A stretch of DNA of 64,000 bases. Source: Terrabacter sp. Root85. Lineage in GTDB: Bacteria > Actinomycetota > Actinomycetes > Actinomycetales > Dermatophilaceae. Each line of letters opens with the position of its first letter. The first letter of the stretch is position 1. Positions 46,904-54,916 of the stretch are shown here, piece by piece. The position numbers and the translations under genes are program-made. The stretch covers positions 248,968 through 312,967 of the forward strand of contig NZ_LMIW01000001.1 in NCBI RefSeq assembly GCF_001429185.1. The letters are read 5' to 3'. The notes beneath the pieces are model-generated. The model did no database searches, was not told the origin of the DNA, and worked only from the letters and a program-made list of their open reading frames with translations.

Positions 46904-47013
46904 GCCGCCCCCTTCGCGGGTCGGGCCGGATGCCGAAGGCTCTTGATCCGATCGTGCCGGTCCGGGTGCGTCGTGGCGTCACCCCGGGCGGGTGACCTCG
47001 ACCTGCCGGCGAC

Positions 47014-50000
47014 CTAGAGGAGCCCGAGGCGGCGCGCTGCGGCCACCGCGTCGCGGCGCGACCCGACACCGAGCTTCTGGAAGAGCGAGCGCATCTGCGT
47101 CTTGACGGTGTTGCGGCTCACGGCCCGCGCGTCGGCGATCTCGGCGACGGTGAGCAGCGATGGCAGCTCGCGCAGCAGGCTCAGCTCGCGGGCGCTGAGG
47201 GCGACGTCGAGCAGCGGCTCCGGCCGCAGGTCCGGAGCCTGACGGGAGTGCTCGCGCAGCTCGAGGGCGAACGGCTCGAGCTCGCCGAACCGTCCCGCAC
47301 CGACGGCGAGGACCTCGGCGACCTCGGGCGCGACCTCGAGCACGGTCCGGAGCGCGTGCTGGGGAGCGGCTCGGGTGAGGGCGACGACGAGTCCCTCGTG
47401 CGCGACGGTGGCCTGGGCGTTGCGGTGGGCCACCACCGCCTTGACGAGGTGCGCCGTGACCGCCGCGCGCAGGGGAAGCACCGCCGGGTCGACCGCGAGC
47501 AGGGGCGCGACCGCCGATCGGGCAGCGGCGTCGTCGCCGTCCCACAGGTGACGCACCCCCGACATGACGGCGACCTCGACCTCGCACCCGGGCAGCCCGG
47601 CGCTCAGCTGCTCGACCTCGAGGGCGAGTCGCGGGAAGCCTGCGAGCAGCACGATCCGATGCGCCCGGGACAGCTCGCCCACGGCGAGGTCCGCGGTCAT
47701 CGACAGTCGCGACACGTCCCTGGCTCCGGCCATGACCCGGGTGACCACGTCCTGCCGGGCACCGGGCTCGTCCGCGGCCTCCTCGAGATCGAGGTCGGCC
47801 TCGAGCATCCGCGCGAGCCGACCCAGCTGCTCGAGGCCGCGTGCCGCGGTCGTGTAGGCGTCGTCACCGGACTCCCCCTCCCCGGGCGCGGGCGCGGGCG
47901 CGGGCATCATCGACGAGACCTCGGCGATCAGCGCGAGGGCGGTCACGTTGCGGTCCCGCGCGGTCGCGATGTCGAGGACCTGATGGGCGCCCCACGCCGC
48001 GAAGACATGGGCGGGCAGCAGCCGGGGCGACAGGGCCCACGGCGTGCCTTGCGCCTCGGCGAGCACGCGTTCGGACCATGCCGTCATCTCGACGAGGTCC
48101 TCCTTGCCGGCCGCGACCGACGCGAGCCCGACCATGGCCTGAAGGGCGGACAGCAGGTGCCCGGCACGGCGGGCGGTCCCGAGGGCCGCACCGTAGGCCG
48201 TCCGGGCGTCGTCGAGACGTCCGGCGCCGAAGAGGACGCCACCGCTCGTCAGCTCGTCGAGCAGGTCGAGGTCTGCCCGCGCATGCTCATGGGGCACGCG
48301 ACCCATCTGCCGACTTCGCTCCGAAAGCCTCTCTCCCACAAGAGGGCTCGCGACGGGATCGTCGAGGGGAGGCACGACGTGGCCGCGCGTGGACCGGCTG
48401 CCCGACCACGTCCGGAAGGTGGAGGACAGCTCGGCGGCCAGCCCGTCGGCGACCCTCTCGTCGCCGCTGGGCTGGGCGCCGAGTCGCGCGGCCGTGTCAG
48501 CGACCGAGCGTCGGCCCACGTCGTCACCGACGAAGGAGAGCCAGCGGAGGCCGACCGCCAGCAGACGCTCGAGGGGCAGCGCACCGGGATCGTCGTGCCC
48601 GGTGCCGTCGGGCGCCGGCTCGACGTCGGCCTGGGCACCATCTGCCTCGCCCGCGAGCCACGTGTCGGGCTGCGTCGCGAGGGACACGAGCTGGATCCGG
48701 GCGGCCTCCGGGTCCGACAGGTCGAGGCTCGCGAGGGCTGCGACCGCGGTCATGACGGGGTCACCGATCGGGACCGTGCGCACGGCGGCATCGATGTCGG
48801 CGGCCCGGCCGTCGAGCAGCAGGTGGAGCGCGTGGTGGTGGATCACGTCGCTCATGAGGTCGAGATCCCCCGCCGCCTCGGCGTGACGCAGCGCCCGTCC
48901 CGGGACGTCGTGGGCGGCATACCACCGCGCGGCGCGGGCGTGGACCTCCCGGGCACCTCGGAGGCTGCGGGACTCGAGCATCGCGCCGAGGTAGCTGCGC
49001 AGCAGCACGTGGTAGCGATAGGTCGGCGGCCCGACCCGGTCGGCGGTGACCATGGCGTTGTCCGACGAGAGCGCCTCGAGCAGCGCACCCGCGTCGTCGC
49101 GCCCGGTCACGGCGGCGGCGAGATCGGGCGTGAGGTCCTCGAGGACCGAGGTCGAGACGAGGAAGTCACGCACCTCCTCGTCGAGGCTCGCCAGCACCTC
49201 CTCGACGAGGTAGCCCGACATCGCGCGGTGGCTCCGTGCGAACTCGCGGAGGAAGGCGTCGGCGTCGCGGCCGCGCGCCAGCGAGACGGCCGCCAGGGCG
49301 ACTCCGGCCGCCCACCCCTCCGTGAGCTCCTGCAGGTGGCGCACCTGGCCGTCGTCGAGGGCGACGTCGTGCCGGGACAGCAGCTCACGGGTGTCGTCGA
49401 CGGAGAAGCGCAGCCGGTGCTCGCGCACTTCGAGGAGTCGCTCCTCGAGGCGCAGGCGGGCCAGGTGCAGTCCCGGGTCGGCACGCGTGCCGACGACGAC
49501 GTGCAGGTGCGCCGGGGCCCAGCGGACGATCAGCTCGACGAGCTCGACGCACCGCGGGTCGCGGACGAGGTGCAGGTCGTCGAGGACGAGCCACGTGTCC
49601 GCCGGAGCCTCACCCGCGAGCTGGACGAGACGGGCCACGAACGCCTGCCCGACCCGGCTCGGGACCGTCTCCGCGTCGGCTGCAGGGACGTGGGCGCCGA
49701 CGGCCGCCCGGAGGGCGCCGAGCAGCGTCTCGCCCATGACCTGGGGGTCGTTGTCCTCACGGTCGAGCGAGGCCCAGCCGACGAGGTCGCCGCGCTGCTC
49801 CAACGCGCCCGACCAGTCGGCGAGCAACGTCGTCTTGCCCGTGCCGACGGAGCCGGCGACGAGCACGACCGTGCCGCTGGCACGCTCGGTCGCCGAGTCC
49901 AGCGGGAGCGGCGCCGGGATCGTGGCACGTCGCACCGTGCGAACCGTGAGGCCGGGCGGTCGGTGCTTGGGCGAGCGCCGGAGGGCGGCGGAGCCGCGCC

Positions 50001-50043
50001 CGTCGATGTGGCCGTCGGTCGTGCGCGCAGTCCCCGAGTGCAC
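47014..50043 (-). CDS. Large MalT-like (LAL) LuxR-family ATP-dependent regulator
   Basis: 1,009 residues from GTG 50043. The N-terminal NTPase has Walker A AGSVGTGKTTLLADWSG near residues 62-78 and Walker B TWLVLDDLHL near 155. A long middle with MalT-like winged and TPR-type helices follows. The C-terminal LuxR helix-turn-helix is LSARELSLLRELPSLLTVAEIADARAVSRNTVKTQMRSLFQKLGV. Such STAND proteins oligomerise on ligand and ATP binding to activate transcription. A Pro-Ala repeat (six-base tandem near 47885) lies in a linker. The target is unknown. The 364-base spacer upstream (50044-50407) is divergent with the mini-protein gene. Confidence 0.9.
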   Translation of the reverse strand: MHSGTARTTDGHIDGRGSAALRRSPKHRPPGLTVRTVRRATIPAPLPLDSATERASGTVVLVAGSVGTGKTTLLADWSGALEQRGDLVGWASLDREDNDPQVMGETLLGALRAAVGAHVPAADAETVPSRVGQAFVARLVQLAGEAPADTWLVLDDLHLVRDPRCVELVELIVRWAPAHLHVVVGTRADPGLHLARLRLEERLLEVREHRLRFSVDDTRELLSRHDVALDDGQVRHLQELTEGWAAGVALAAVSLARGRDADAFLREFARSHRAMSGYLVEEVLASLDEEVRDFLVSTSVLEDLTPDLAAAVTGRDDAGALLEALSSDNAMVTADRVGPPTYRYHVLLRSYLGAMLESRSLRGAREVHARAARWYAAHDVPGRALRHAEAAGDLDLMSDVIHHHALHLLLDGRAADIDAAVRTVPIGDPVMTAVAALASLDLSDPEAARIQLVSLATQPDTWLAGEADGAQADVEPAPDGTGHDDPGALPLERLLAVGLRWLSFVGDDVGRRSVADTAARLGAQPSGDERVADGLAAELSSTFRTWSGSRSTRGHVVPPLDDPVASPLVGERLSERSRQMGRVPHEHARADLDLLDELTSGGVLFGAGRLDDARTAYGAALGTARRAGHLLSALQAMVGLASVAAGKEDLVEMTAWSERVLAEAQGTPWALSPRLLPAHVFAAWGAHQVLDIATARDRNVTALALIAEVSSMMPAPAPAPGEGESGDDAYTTAARGLEQLGRLARMLEADLDLEEAADEPGARQDVVTRVMAGARDVSRLSMTADLAVGELSRAHRIVLLAGFPRLALEVEQLSAGLPGCEVEVAVMSGVRHLWDGDDAAARSAVAPLLAVDPAVLPLRAAVTAHLVKAVVAHRNAQATVAHEGLVVALTRAAPQHALRTVLEVAPEVAEVLAVGAGRFGELEPFALELREHSRQAPDLRPEPLLDVALSARELSLLRELPSLLTVAEIADARAVSRNTVKTQMRSLFQKLGVGSRRDAVAAARRLGLL

Positions 50044-50286
50044 GGCGTCAGCCCTGGCCGGAGGACGCTGGAGGTCGCCCGGAGGTCTCCGGGGGGTCGG
50101 CGGCCTGTCGGTGGGAGGGAGGACGTGCTGGGAGGGTCATCACGGTGCACTTTCGTGAGGGGTCACGCCTGCGACACGTTCGGGCCGACCGCTCGACCGC
50201 CGGCTACCGCGGTGACCGGCCGCTCGGCCCGGTTTCACCGTACCCCTGCCCACAGCCGTCGTTCAGGATTCAGGCGTTTGGTCGGG

Positions 50287-50341
50287 GGGTGCGTCCACCG
50301 GTTGACCACCGGCTGCCGGGCCGTGCGGCCGGGACGCACCC
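50287..50341. repeat. Long-arm inverted repeat GGGTGCGTCC...GGACGCACCC
   Basis: Ten-base perfect arms 35 bases apart, enclosing CCACCGG direct repeats. It ends nine bases before TAAACT (50350-50355), a possible -10 for the mini-protein gene. It could be an operator pair or an RNA structure. The rest of 50044-50407 shows a TTCAGGATTCAGG direct repeat near 50253 and a CCCCCGGGGG palindrome near 50356, but no other gene. Confidence 0.5.
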
Positions 50342-50407
50342 ACCGGGCGTAAACTGCCCCCGGGGGCCGGCCGGTGCAGAGTGGAGACCTCGCAGAGGGG
50401 TGAGCCG

Positions 50408-50527
50408 ATGTCCATGAGTGCGGAGTGCGAGAACGGCTGGCACAAGAGGTGCCCGGCGAACGGAACGGTGGACCACACGTGCTCGTGCACGTGTCACTGG
50501 GACGACGACGACGAGCCGCGCGACTGA
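50408..50527 (+). CDS. 39-residue Cys/His-rich mini-protein
   Basis: ATG 50408 lies nine bases after GAGGGG; ATG 50414 is an alternative. The peptide has five Cys and three His residues (CENGWHKRC, HTCSCTCHW) followed by an acidic Asp/Glu tail. The spacing C-x8-C and C-x-C-x-C-H looks like a small zinc or thiol-metal knot. It lies next to an arsenic resistance island, so metalloid or metal binding is possible but unproven. It is too short for routine gene finders, yet has a ribosome-binding site, a candidate promoter and a Cys density far above chance for this genome. Confidence 0.6.
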   Translation: MSMSAECENGWHKRCPANGTVDHTCSCTCHWDDDDEPRD

Positions 50528-50555
50528 CGTGCCGTCGTCACGGTCGAGGCGTCGG

Positions 50556-51851
50556 TCACGCCGTCACGGCGACACCCGCCGCGACGGCTGAGACCGCAGC
50601 CATCAGCCAGAAGAGGGCGGCATACCCTCCGAGCGGTCCGGCGAGGGCGGCTCCGACCCACGGAGCCAGCGCCCCGGCGATGGTGACGGGGGCGGCCAGG
50701 GTCGCGGTCAGACGTCCGTAGGCGTGGGTGCCCCAGCGGTCCGTGACGGCGGTCGCCTGCAGGAGGGTGAGGTTGCCGCGGACCATTCCGGCGCCCATCG
50801 CCACGATGGTGACGAGCCAGATCGGCCCGGCGAGGGATGCGAGGAGCGCGGTCGTCACGCCCCCGGCGAGGACGAGGACTGCGGTGCGCGTCCGGGCGCT
50901 GGTCCGTGCTGCAAGAGTCGTGTAGAGCAGGCGGCCCATGGTCTGGCCGAGGCCTCCGAGACCGAGCGCCCACGCGGCCTGGGACGTGGAGGCGCCGCGT
51001 TCGGTGAGCAGCGGGATGAGCCCGAACACGACGGCATACATCGCGAAGCCGGACAGGGTCAGCGCGACGGCCAGCTGGAGGAAGCGCCTGCTCGTCGTGA
51101 TGGCGCGAGCACCGGGTGCCGCGTCGGCGATCTGCTCCGACGTCTGGTCGGGAGGGTGCGGCGGCCACGGGCCCCGGAGACCCACGGCGTGCAGCGGTGC
51201 AGCGATGACCAGGACGACACCGGCAAGCACGAGGGTGGCATGGCGCCACCCGAGGTGGTCCGTGAGCGTTGCCGTGATCGGCGCGAACACGGTGCTGGCG
51301 AGGCCGCCCGCGAGGGTGAGGATGGTCAGGGCCCGGACCCGGTCACGGCCGTACCAGCGTGTGAGGGCGGCGAAGGCAGGCTGGTAGAAGGTCGCTGCCA
51401 TCGCGACACCGGTCAGCATCCATCCGACCGTGAACACGAGCAGGTTCGGGGCGACGGCGATGGCGGCGAACCCGGCCGCGCCGAGCACGGAGCCTGCCGT
51501 CATGAGCCGGCGGGGTCCGGCTGCGTCGATGAGGCGTCCGACGGGGAGGCCGACGAGGGCCGAGACCACGAGCGCGGCGGAGAAGGCTGCCGTCGTGGTC
51601 GTGGGGGGCCATCCGGTCTCGCGGGTGAGGGCGGGCAGCATGACGGGGAAGGCGTAGTAGAGCACGCCCCAGCCGATGATCTGGGTGACGCACAGAGCCG
51701 GGAGCGCCCAGCGGGGGCGGTGCGGAAGGCCAGATGGCGTGGCGACGTGGACGGTGACGTCGGGGTGGGCCCCCAACGACACCGCGCTCACCGCGTTCAC
51801 CGCGTTCACCGCGCTCACCTCGACGCCGTGGCCGGCGAGAGGCTTCAGCAT
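50556..51851 (-). CDS. MFS transporter of the arsenic gene island
   Basis: 431 residues with 12 predicted membrane segments. ITQIIGWGVLYYAFPVMLPAL-like first segment, the signature GLPVGRLIDAAGPRRLMTAG between segments 2 and 3, and a central cytoplasmic loop. The cytoplasmic N-terminus includes a Val-Asn-Ala/Val-Ser-Ala run encoded by tandem repeats. ATG 51851 overlaps the 3' end of the upstream flavoprotein gene by seven bases, so the two are co-translated. Possibly exports an arsenical or the product of the flavoprotein; substrate not shown by sequence. Confidence 0.85.
   Translation of the reverse strand: MLKPLAGHGVEVSAVNAVNAVSAVSLGAHPDVTVHVATPSGLPHRPRWALPALCVTQIIGWGVLYYAFPVMLPALTRETGWPPTTTTAAFSAALVVSALVGLPVGRLIDAAGPRRLMTAGSVLGAAGFAAIAVAPNLLVFTVGWMLTGVAMAATFYQPAFAALTRWYGRDRVRALTILTLAGGLASTVFAPITATLTDHLGWRHATLVLAGVVLVIAAPLHAVGLRGPWPPHPPDQTSEQIADAAPGARAITTSRRFLQLAVALTLSGFAMYAVVFGLIPLLTERGASTSQAAWALGLGGLGQTMGRLLYTTLAARTSARTRTAVLVLAGGVTTALLASLAGPIWLVTIVAMGAGMVRGNLTLLQATAVTDRWGTHAYGRLTATLAAPVTIAGALAPWVGAALAGPLGGYAALFWLMAAVSAVAAGVAVTA
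51781..51816 (-). repeat. Four tandem nine-base units ACCGCG(C/T)TC
   Basis: Copies read ACCGCGCTC, ACCGCGTTC, ACCGCGTTC, ACCGCGCTC on the + strand, encoding Ser-Ala-Val/Asn-Ala-Val in the N-terminal tail of the MFS protein. In frame, like the other nine-base arrays here. Confidence 0.9.
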
Positions 51852-53284
51852 CCGGTGGGTCCGCACGCTCCCCCGCTGCCCGACGGGGCGCCGATCTGGA
51901 CGAGCTGCGGTACAGCCGGGGCGCAGCAGCCGCCGACTGCTTCCTCGCCGTCGGCGCCTGCCGTGGTGGCGGCCGGCTCGTCGAACAGCCCCGCCCCGCC
52001 ACACACCCCGGTCTCCGGGAGCGCCAGCTCGACCCGGGAGGCCGCCTCGTGATCACCGGCCAGCGCAGCCACCACGGATCGGACCTGCTCGTAACCGGTG
52101 AGCGCCAGGAACGTCGGCGCACGGCCGTACGCCTTCATCCCGACGACGTAGACCCCCTGCTCGTCATGGGCCAGCTCACCGGCACCGTGCGGGTAGACGG
52201 TGCCGCACGAGTGGACGTTGGGGTCGATGAGCGGCGCGAGTCCGAGTGGCGCCTCGAGCCGGTCGTCCAGGCGCAGGCGCAGCTCGGACATGATCGAGTG
52301 GTCCGGACGGAACCCGGTGAGTCCGACGACCTCGTCGAGGCCGTCGACGCGGCGCCCGTCCTCGCTGACCAGCGCCAAGGCACCGCCGGCGCCGTGCTCG
52401 ACCGCCAGCGTCCGGAAGCCGGTGACGACCTCGACGTGCCCGGCCGCGACAGCGTCGCGCGCGCGCAGGCCGAGGGCGCCTCGAGCCGGCAGCTGGTCCG
52501 CGTCCCCGCCGCCGTAGGCGCTGCCGACGGCCCCTCGGCGCAGGACCCAGACGGCCGTCGTCCCCGGCGCCTTCTCGGCGAGCGTGGCCAGGGCGACCAG
52601 CGCCGTCAGGGCGGAGTGGCCCGACCCGACGACAGCCGTGCGCCGTCCCCCGAAACGCGCCACGTCGTCTGCGGTGCTGACGTCGGGGACACGGTAGGAG
52701 ACGCGAGCTGCGACGGCGGGCTCGTGCTCCCCGTCTGCCGGGTAGCCATCGCTGCCGAGCGGGTTGGGGCTCGTCCACGTACCGGAGGCATCGACGACGG
52801 CGCCGGCCGTGACCCGACCCGTGCGCCCGTCTTCGTGACGCACGTGGACCGTGAACGGCTGGTCCTCGCGACCGGAGTCGACGACCCGGTCCCGACCCTG
52901 CCGGGCGACTCCGGTCACCGTGGTCTCGTAGTGGACGCAGTCGCCGACGGCCTCGGCCAGCGGTCGGAGGTACTCCTCGGCCCACTCGGCGCCGGTCGGA
53001 TAGTGGTTCGCGTCGGGCTCGGCCCAGCCCCGGCCGGACAGCAGTCGCCGGGCGGCGGGGTCGATGAGCTCGGACCAGCGGGAGAAGAGCCGCACGTGAC
53101 CCCATGACGCCACCGAGGCGCCCGCGCGGTCTCCGCGCTCGAACACGACCGGCTCGAGCGCTCGCTCGAGAAGGTGCGCCGCGGCGGCCAGACCGATCGG
53201 GCCGGCGCCGATGACGGCGACCGTCGCGCCGACCGGGGACGACGCGCCGGCGGTGTCGGTGGGTGCCTGGGGGGTGCTGGTCAC
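51845..53284 (-). CDS. ArsO-like FAD/NAD(P)-binding flavoprotein
   Basis: 479 residues from GTG 53284 with GGAGG seven bases upstream. FAD loop TVAVIGAGPIGLAAAAHLLER near residue 20, and a second nucleotide loop TAVVGSGHSALTALVALA near 210, as in flavin-containing monooxygenases; also YVVGMKAYGRAPTFLALTGYEQVRSV. The C-terminus is Cys-rich (GGCCAPAVPQ ... GGACGPTGC) and may bind As(III) or serve as an electron-relay tail. ArsO flavoproteins occur in actinobacterial ars operons; their reaction is poorly defined. Divergent from arsR1. Confidence 0.82.
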   Translation of the reverse strand: MTSTPQAPTDTAGASSPVGATVAVIGAGPIGLAAAAHLLERALEPVVFERGDRAGASVASWGHVRLFSRWSELIDPAARRLLSGRGWAEPDANHYPTGAEWAEEYLRPLAEAVGDCVHYETTVTGVARQGRDRVVDSGREDQPFTVHVRHEDGRTGRVTAGAVVDASGTWTSPNPLGSDGYPADGEHEPAVAARVSYRVPDVSTADDVARFGGRRTAVVGSGHSALTALVALATLAEKAPGTTAVWVLRRGAVGSAYGGGDADQLPARGALGLRARDAVAAGHVEVVTGFRTLAVEHGAGGALALVSEDGRRVDGLDEVVGLTGFRPDHSIMSELRLRLDDRLEAPLGLAPLIDPNVHSCGTVYPHGAGELAHDEQGVYVVGMKAYGRAPTFLALTGYEQVRSVVAALAGDHEAASRVELALPETGVCGGAGLFDEPAATTAGADGEEAVGGCCAPAVPQLVQIGAPSGSGGACGPTGC

Positions 53285-53352
53285 GGGACGGCCTCCGGTT
53301 CGGTCGGTGACGTCCCGGGCTGAGCGGGACCCCACGCTGTTTCGATGGTTGT

Positions 53353-53414
53353 CGATGTCGACATCGCCCATCTTGCAACCGGCATAGACAGATGTCAACA
53401 TAGACGCATGTCAA
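53353..53414. promoter_or_regulatory. ArsR1 operator region: palindrome plus tandem CATAGAC..ATGTCAA repeats
   Basis: A 14-base palindrome CGATGTCGACATCG (53353-53366) precedes two adjacent 16-base direct repeats, CATAGACAGATGTCAA and CATAGACGCATGTCAA (53383-53414). TTGCAA (53373) and CAACAT (53396), 17 bases apart, may be the core promoter, giving a leaderless start at 53408. The second repeat covers the arsR1 start codon. TGTCAACATAGAC recurs as TGTCAATATGGAC upstream of arsR2. Confidence 0.7.
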
Positions 53415-53761
53415 ATCCGCTGCCCGTCCTCGACGTCACCGCGACACCCTGCTGCGCGCCGCTGACCCGTTCCCCGATCGGAGAGTCGGATGCGGAGCGC
53501 GTGGCTGCGATGTTCAAGGCCCTGGGCGACCCGGTGCGTCTGAGGCTCTTCTCCAACGTCGCCTCGGCCGAGGGCGGCGAGGCCTGCGTCTGCGACATCC
53601 AGGATGTCGGCGTCTCCCAGCCGACGGTGTCGCACCACCTCAAGAAGCTGCGCGAGGCGGGCCTGCTCGAGTCAGAACGACGGGGCAGCTGGGTCTACTA
53701 CCGCCTGGCCCCGTCGGCGCTCAGGGTCATGTCGGACCTGCTCTCACCGGTCAGCACCTGA
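53408..53761 (+). CDS. arsR: ArsR/SmtB-family As(III)-responsive repressor (first copy)
   Basis: 117 residues. The winged helix is FKALGDPVRLRLFSNVASAEG then DVGVSQPTVSHHLKKLREAGLLESERRGSWVYYRL. Cys15-Cys16 lie in the N-terminus (TPCCAP) and Cys60/Cys62 in EACVCDI. This placement resembles Corynebacterium glutamicum ArsR, where Cys15, Cys16 and a Cys of the partner subunit bind As(III). It should repress itself and the divergent flavoprotein-MFS operon until arsenite binds. Confidence 0.92.
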   Translation: MSNPLPVLDVTATPCCAPLTRSPIGESDAERVAAMFKALGDPVRLRLFSNVASAEGGEACVCDIQDVGVSQPTVSHHLKKLREAGLLESERRGSWVYYRLAPSALRVMSDLLSPVST

Positions 53762-53807
53762 TCCGACCCGGGGCGCACGATGACCCTGCTGTCGCGCTGG
53801 GGCACCG

Positions 53808-54341
53808 CTACCCGTCGATCGTGAGCTGCTTCCGGTGGAAGTCGAAGTGCTGCATGCCGTACGCGTACACGTCGGCCAGCGTCATCGTGTCCCGGAAGAA
53901 GGGATCCCATCCGAGCGGGAAGTGCATCCGCCTGCCGAGCGCTTCGGCTGACTCGGCGTCGAGCCGGCGGTGCAGCCGCGCGATGGTGTGGTCGAGCCGG
54001 CGGGTCAGCCGTGGGCCGCGGAAGACGAGCGCGCCACCGACGGACCCGAGGTAGTTGACGGAGTGGAACGGTCGGGTCCCCGCGTCGAGCACCGCTGCGA
54101 AGGCCCGGCTCAAGCCGTCCGGCAGCCGCCCGAAAAGCCTGACCAGCGGGAGCAGCCTGGACACGATGAGGAACCCGAAGACCATGTGCCACAACAGCTG
54201 CCCGTTGGTCCAACGGGTTCCGTTGCTGCGCCGTCGGAGCTCCCGGGCGCCCGCGGCGGCGACGATCTGGTGTAGGTCGGCGCGGACTCTCTCCAGATCA
54301 TCGTGGAGGCGTTGCCGATCGACGGACGCCACGGTGGCCAT
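53808..54341 (-). CDS. DinB-superfamily protein
   Basis: 177 residues, a probable four-helix bundle. His residues in GQLLWHMVFGFL and MQHFDFHRKQL occupy positions of the metal triad of DinB_2 proteins. Members include bacillithiol/mycothiol-dependent transferases and isomerases, many uncharacterised. It lies between arsR1 and arsC, so a thiol-linked step is conceivable. A 83-base gap separates it from arsC on the same strand. Confidence 0.78.
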   Translation of the reverse strand: MATVASVDRQRLHDDLERVRADLHQIVAAAGARELRRRSNGTRWTNGQLLWHMVFGFLIVSRLLPLVRLFGRLPDGLSRAFAAVLDAGTRPFHSVNYLGSVGGALVFRGPRLTRRLDHTIARLHRRLDAESAEALGRRMHFPLGWDPFFRDTMTLADVYAYGMQHFDFHRKQLTIDG

Positions 54342-54424
54342 GCCCCAGTGTCCCGCGACGATCGCCGCCGGGCGGCGGAATCCCCCCGATGCACGGCACC
54401 CCGATCAGTGGGATGCGAGAGGCG

Positions 54425-54841
54425 TCAGGCGTTGGCGGCGGGGACGTCGAGCGACTCGAGCAGGCCGAGGATGCGCTGCCTGATCTCGTCGCGGATCGGG
54501 CGCACCGCCTCGACGCCCTGGCCCGCCGGGTCGGCGAGCTCCCAGTCCTCGTAGCGCTTGCCGGGGAAGATCGGGCACGTGTCGCCGCACCCCATGGTGA
54601 TGACGACGTCGGACTCCTTGACCGCCTCGGTCGTGAGGATCTTGGGGGTCTCGGCGGTGATGTCGATGCCCTCCTCCGCCATGGCGGCGACGGCGGAGGG
54701 GTTGACCTCGTCGGCGGGCGCAGATCCGGCGGAGCGCACCTCGACGGCGCCGCCGGAGAGGTGGGCGAGGTAGGCGGCGGCCATCTGGGAGCGGCCGGCG
54801 TTGTGGATGCAGACGAAGAGGACGGAGGGCTTGTCGGTCAC
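54425..54841 (-). CDS. arsC: Arsenate reductase (low-molecular-weight-phosphatase type)
   Basis: 138 residues from GTG 54841. P-loop VLFVCIHNAGRSQMAAAYL with nucleophile Cys near residue 11, TMGCGDTCPIFPGKRYEDWELADPAG with Asp of the DPAG motif. The Cys pair in CGDTC resembles the redox Cys of the thioredoxin- or mycothiol-coupled subclass. It reduces arsenate to arsenite for export by Acr3. Distal gene of the acr3-arsA-arsC operon. Confidence 0.95.
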   Translation of the reverse strand: MTDKPSVLFVCIHNAGRSQMAAAYLAHLSGGAVEVRSAGSAPADEVNPSAVAAMAEEGIDITAETPKILTTEAVKESDVVITMGCGDTCPIFPGKRYEDWELADPAGQGVEAVRPIRDEIRQRILGLLESLDVPAANA

Positions 54842-54916
54842 GGGTGCTCCTGGGTCGATGGTTGGGGAGGGTCGGCTTCCGAGGTCGCGCAGCAGCCGGG
54901 CGACGCGGCCCGAGTG

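Noticed and set aside
47248-50352. 1,034-residue + strand frame over the LuxR gene
   Set aside because: Composition is that of an antisense shadow. The minus strand has Walker A, Walker B and a LuxR helix-turn-helix in order.
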